Positions 61,443 to 64,000 of a stretch of DNA of 64,000 nt are shown here, in pieces (the stretch's first letter is position 1; every line of letters starts with the position of its first letter). Position numbers and translations under genes: made by a program. The stretch is from Alphaproteobacteria bacterium (GTDB taxonomy: Bacteria; Pseudomonadota; Alphaproteobacteria; Thalassobaculales; Thalassobaculaceae). The stretch is taken from the NCBI GenBank assembly GCA_024742605.1, contig JANSYC010000007.1:24791-88790 (forward strand), given 5' to 3'. The notes under the pieces were generated by a model that was given only the letters and a program-made list of their open reading frames with translations, was not told where the DNA came from and made no database searches.

Positions 61443-63419
61443 ATGGCAACGCAAGACGATGCAGAAATGATCGCGCAGGGCGTCCCCGACGGGGACCATC
61501 AGGGGAAGCTGACCGGGATGGCCCTGGCGCTGCTTGCCGTGCTGTTCGTGGCAGGCAACATCCTGGTGGCCTTCGCCCTGCCGGCGGAGCGGATCGACCT
61601 GACCGAGGACAAGCTCTACACGGTCTCTCCGGCGACCGAGACGATCCTTCAAGGTCTGGAAGAGCCGGTCACCCTGAAGTTCTATTTCTCGACCCGGCTG
61701 GGCACCCAGCTTCCGAATTTCGACGTGTATGCCGAGCGGGTTCTGGATCTGCTGCGGGAATACCGGGACCTGTCGGACGGGATGATCAAGCTGGAGGTCT
61801 ACGACCCGGAACCGTTCAGCACGCTGGAGGACCGGGCCGTCTCCGCCGGGCTGCAGGCGGTGCCTTTGGAGGGGGTCGAGGGCAATGTGTTCTTCGGCCT
61901 GGTCGGCACCAATCTGACCGATGACCAACTGGTGATCCCGTTCATCCAGGCCGAACGGGAATCTCTGCTGGAATTCGACATCAGCCAGATGATCCACAGC
62001 CTGTCCGACCCGATCTCTCCCAAGGTCGGCCTGATGAGCTGGCTGTCGATCAATTCCGATGTCCGGATGGGCCAGGGCGGCCGGCCGGAAAACATTCCAC
62101 CGAAAATGGCCGTGAAGGCGCTCCATGACGCCTTCGATCTGGTCGATATTCCGACCGATGCCCAGAAGATCCCCGAGGATATCGAGCTGCTGGTGATCGT
62201 GCATCCGCGGATCGTGCCGGACCGCACCCTGTTCGCGATCGATCAGTTCGTGTTGCGCGGCGGCAAGACGGTGGTGTTCGTCGACCCGATGTCGGAACTG
62301 CAGAATCTGGAACTGGGCCCGCAATACGCCGGAACCACCGCCAGCGAGTTGGAGACTCTGTTCTCGACCTGGGGCGTGTCCGTGCCGACCGATACGGTCG
62401 TCGGCGACAGGTTCGCCGCCCGCAGGATCGGCAGCTCCAGCGGCCAGGGATTCGTGACCTACGTGCCGTGGCTGCTGTTGCGGGGACCGAACCTGGACAA
62501 GGACTCCCCGCTCACCTCCCATCTCGACAGCCTGGCGGTCGCGACCGCCGGTCGGATCGAGCTGGCCGAGGATGCGGCTGTCACATTGGAGCCCCTGGTG
62601 ACCGCCTCGCCGGGCTCCACCCTGTTCCCGGTCGAGCAGATCGACGCGATCCGGCCGAAGCCGGAGCCGCTGCTGGCGAGCTATCAGGCCGGCTCCGAGC
62701 GGTTCGTGATCGCCGGCTTCCTGCGCGGCGCGGTGCCGACCTCCTTCCCCGGTGGCCAGCCGCCGGTCGAAGAGGGGGATGTGGCGGGGCCGGATTCCTC
62801 ATTCGAGACGGTGCTGACCGAATCGCGTGGGCCGATCGAGGTGCTGGTGGTGGCGGATACCGATCTGCTGGACGACCGGTTCTGGACCCAGATCCGGGAG
62901 TTCTACGGGCGTCGGGTTTCGGTGCCGACGGCGGGCAACGGCGACTTCGTGGTGAACGCGGTCGACGCGCTCACCGGGTCGTCGGATCTCTTGGGGCTGC
63001 GGGGCCGTGGCTCGTCCTACCGGCCGTTCGAGGTGATCGAGCAGATCAAACGGGATGCGGATCGCCGCTTCCAGTCGAAGGAGCAGGAGCTCCGCAAGAC
63101 CCTCGAAGAGACGGAGCAGAAGCTGAAGGCCCTGCGGGAACGCAGCGCGGGTGCCGGCGGCCAGGCCGGAGCGGTGCCTGCCGCCCTGACCGAGGAGGAG
63201 CGGCAGCAGATCTCCGACTACCAGCGCCAGATCCTGAAGCTGCGGGCCGATCTGCGCGCGGTGCAGCGGTCGCTGCGGGAAGAGGTCGAGCAATTGGAGA
63301 CCAAGGTCCTGTTCGCCAATATCGTCGCCATGCCCCTGGTGGTCGCCTTCGTCGCCATCCTGATCGCCGCCTGGCGCGCCATGCGCCGTCGGCGCCGGGC
63401 GATGGTCGCCGACAGTTGA
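61443..63419 (+). CDS. GldG-like ABC transporter auxiliary protein
   Basis: A 658-residue protein with an N-terminal transmembrane segment (LALLAVLFVAGNILVAFAL), a long GldG/ABC_transp_aux soluble domain starting at RIDLTEDKLYTVSPAT, a coiled-coil near 540-625 (RKTLEETEQKLKALRERS, EEVEQLETKV) and a second transmembrane segment at the C-terminus. The ATG at 61443 has GGAG 5 nt upstream; a GTG at 61437 overlapping the permease stop is the alternative. It probably complexes with the permease at the membrane, with the soluble part in the periplasm. Confidence 0.88.
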   Translation: MATQDDAEMIAQGVPDGDHQGKLTGMALALLAVLFVAGNILVAFALPAERIDLTEDKLYTVSPATETILQGLEEPVTLKFYFSTRLGTQLPNFDVYAERVLDLLREYRDLSDGMIKLEVYDPEPFSTLEDRAVSAGLQAVPLEGVEGNVFFGLVGTNLTDDQLVIPFIQAERESLLEFDISQMIHSLSDPISPKVGLMSWLSINSDVRMGQGGRPENIPPKMAVKALHDAFDLVDIPTDAQKIPEDIELLVIVHPRIVPDRTLFAIDQFVLRGGKTVVFVDPMSELQNLELGPQYAGTTASELETLFSTWGVSVPTDTVVGDRFAARRIGSSSGQGFVTYVPWLLLRGPNLDKDSPLTSHLDSLAVATAGRIELAEDAAVTLEPLVTASPGSTLFPVEQIDAIRPKPEPLLASYQAGSERFVIAGFLRGAVPTSFPGGQPPVEEGDVAGPDSSFETVLTESRGPIEVLVVADTDLLDDRFWTQIREFYGRRVSVPTAGNGDFVVNAVDALTGSSDLLGLRGRGSSYRPFEVIEQIKRDADRRFQSKEQELRKTLEETEQKLKALRERSAGAGGQAGAVPAALTEEERQQISDYQRQILKLRADLRAVQRSLREEVEQLETKVLFANIVAMPLVVAFVAILIAAWRAMRRRRRAMVADS

Positions 63420-63447
63420 GCCGCAACAGGGCCGTGAGGAGCATCCG

Positions 63448-64000
63448 ATGATCAACCGTCGTACCGTTACCGTGCTGGGGTCTCTGGCCCTCCTCACGAG
63501 CATCGGAGCCGGCTTGGCCGTGTCCTACGAATTGCTGGAAGCCCGCCGGACCGTCTCGTCTGAACCGGCGTTTCCGGCCATGGACAGCGATATGGAAGGC
63601 GTCAACGTCATCCAGCTCAAACGGGCCGACGGCAGCGAAACCGGCACCGTGACGCTGGCGAAGACCGGGGACGGCTGGATCGTCGAGGAGCGTGACGGTT
63701 ACCCCGCACGGGCCGAGTGGGTCCGCGAACTGCTGTTCGATCTGAGCCAGTTGCAGCTGATCGAGGAGAAGACCGCGGAGCCCAGAAAGTTCGACCGGCT
63801 CAATCTGATGGACGTGGCGCAGAACGGGTCAAACTCGACCCGCCTCGTCGTCTCCACGGCGGAAGGCGATACGCTGGTCGACGCGCATTTCGGCAAGACC
63901 CGGGACAGCGCGTCCGGCGGCGATCCGATGATCTATCTGCGGCGGACCGACGAGCACCAGACCTATCTCGCGGAAGGCGAGCTGAACCTGCGGCAGGGAC
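63448..64000 (+). CDS. DUF4340-domain protein (partial, runs off the window)
   Basis: The first 184 codons of a protein that begins MINRRTVTVLGSLALLTSIG with a hydrophobic signal or anchor. The rest reads as the DUF4340 type: VNVIQLKRADGSETGTVTL, DGWIVEERDGYPARAEWVRELLFDLSQL (by parts) and the EKTAEPRKFDRLNL segment. It has GAGGAGC upstream of the ATG. DUF4340 proteins frequently follow GldG-like genes, so it is the next member of this export operon. The C-terminus is outside the window. Confidence 0.85.
   Translation, partial: MINRRTVTVLGSLALLTSIGAGLAVSYELLEARRTVSSEPAFPAMDSDMEGVNVIQLKRADGSETGTVTLAKTGDGWIVEERDGYPARAEWVRELLFDLSQLQLIEEKTAEPRKFDRLNLMDVAQNGSNSTRLVVSTAEGDTLVDAHFGKTRDSASGGDPMIYLRRTDEHQTYLAEGELNLRQG

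Overview
This window is a 64 kb piece of an alphaproteobacterial chromosome. The evidence is high GC with strong codon bias, an fdsGBACD formate dehydrogenase operon, a CobS/CobT cobaltochelatase pair, an FnrL-type regulator, an accA-xerD block divergent from aroK-aroB, and multi-domain class III adenylate cyclases. The gene content fits a free-living, metabolically versatile member of the Rhodospirillales in the broad sense, though the genus cannot be fixed from the sequence alone. Gene density is high and many neighbours overlap by ATGA or GTGA.

Layout. 1-2.9 kb: gcvT (minus) behind a tandem glycine riboswitch, a nitroreductase and an isochorismatase-like hydrolase. 2.9-10.3 kb: a small lipoprotein, a LysR regulator and the soluble NAD-linked formate dehydrogenase fdsG-fdsB-fdsA-fdhD-fdsD. 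10.3-19.6 kb: a methyltransferase, manC, an adenylate cyclase with TPR repeats, an SDR/AhpD pair, a histidine kinase with an ethylene-receptor-like membrane sensor, a metallophosphoesterase and folB. 19.7-23.9 kb: an unassigned catabolic operon (carboxymuconolactone decarboxylase family, two beta-hydroxyacid-dehydrogenase-like enzymes, a class III CoA transferase), then sodB. 24-28.3 kb: a PAS-like protein convergent with a GNAT-like protein, a HAD phosphatase and two small exported proteins. 28.3-33.5 kb: tRNA-Ile(GAT), tRNA-Arg(ACG), an OmpA-like lipoprotein, a DUF4864 protein, a xanthine phosphoribosyltransferase, panC, an fnrL-type regulator and a fragment resembling the end of a GT41 glycosyltransferase. 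33.5-40.2 kb: an operon of a VTT membrane protein, a FAD disulfide oxidoreductase and a histidine kinase, then a molybdopterin oxidoreductase overlapping a PAS-like gene. 40.2-42.9 kb: an AT-richer accessory stretch with an HTH regulator, an orphan protein, and a second PAS-like/GNAT-like convergent pair. 42.9-52 kb: accA, xerD, a proline-rich exported protein, aroK, aroB, a CNNM-type CBS protein, a DUF2889 protein, an RHH protein and bolA. 52-58 kb: a J-domain protein, cobS, cobT, a 5'-nucleotidase and a NIPSNAP protein with a clear terminator. 58-64 kb: a cyclase with a cytochrome-b-like anchor and a ferredoxin domain, divergent from a Gld-type ABC export operon that runs off the window.

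Most of the window is housekeeping. The parts that stand out are the ethylene-receptor-like sensor kinase, the ferredoxin/membrane-anchored cyclase, the convergent PAS-like/GNAT-like gene pair that occurs twice about 17 kb apart, the SDR lacking its catalytic Ser and Tyr, and the unassigned CoA-transferase operon.
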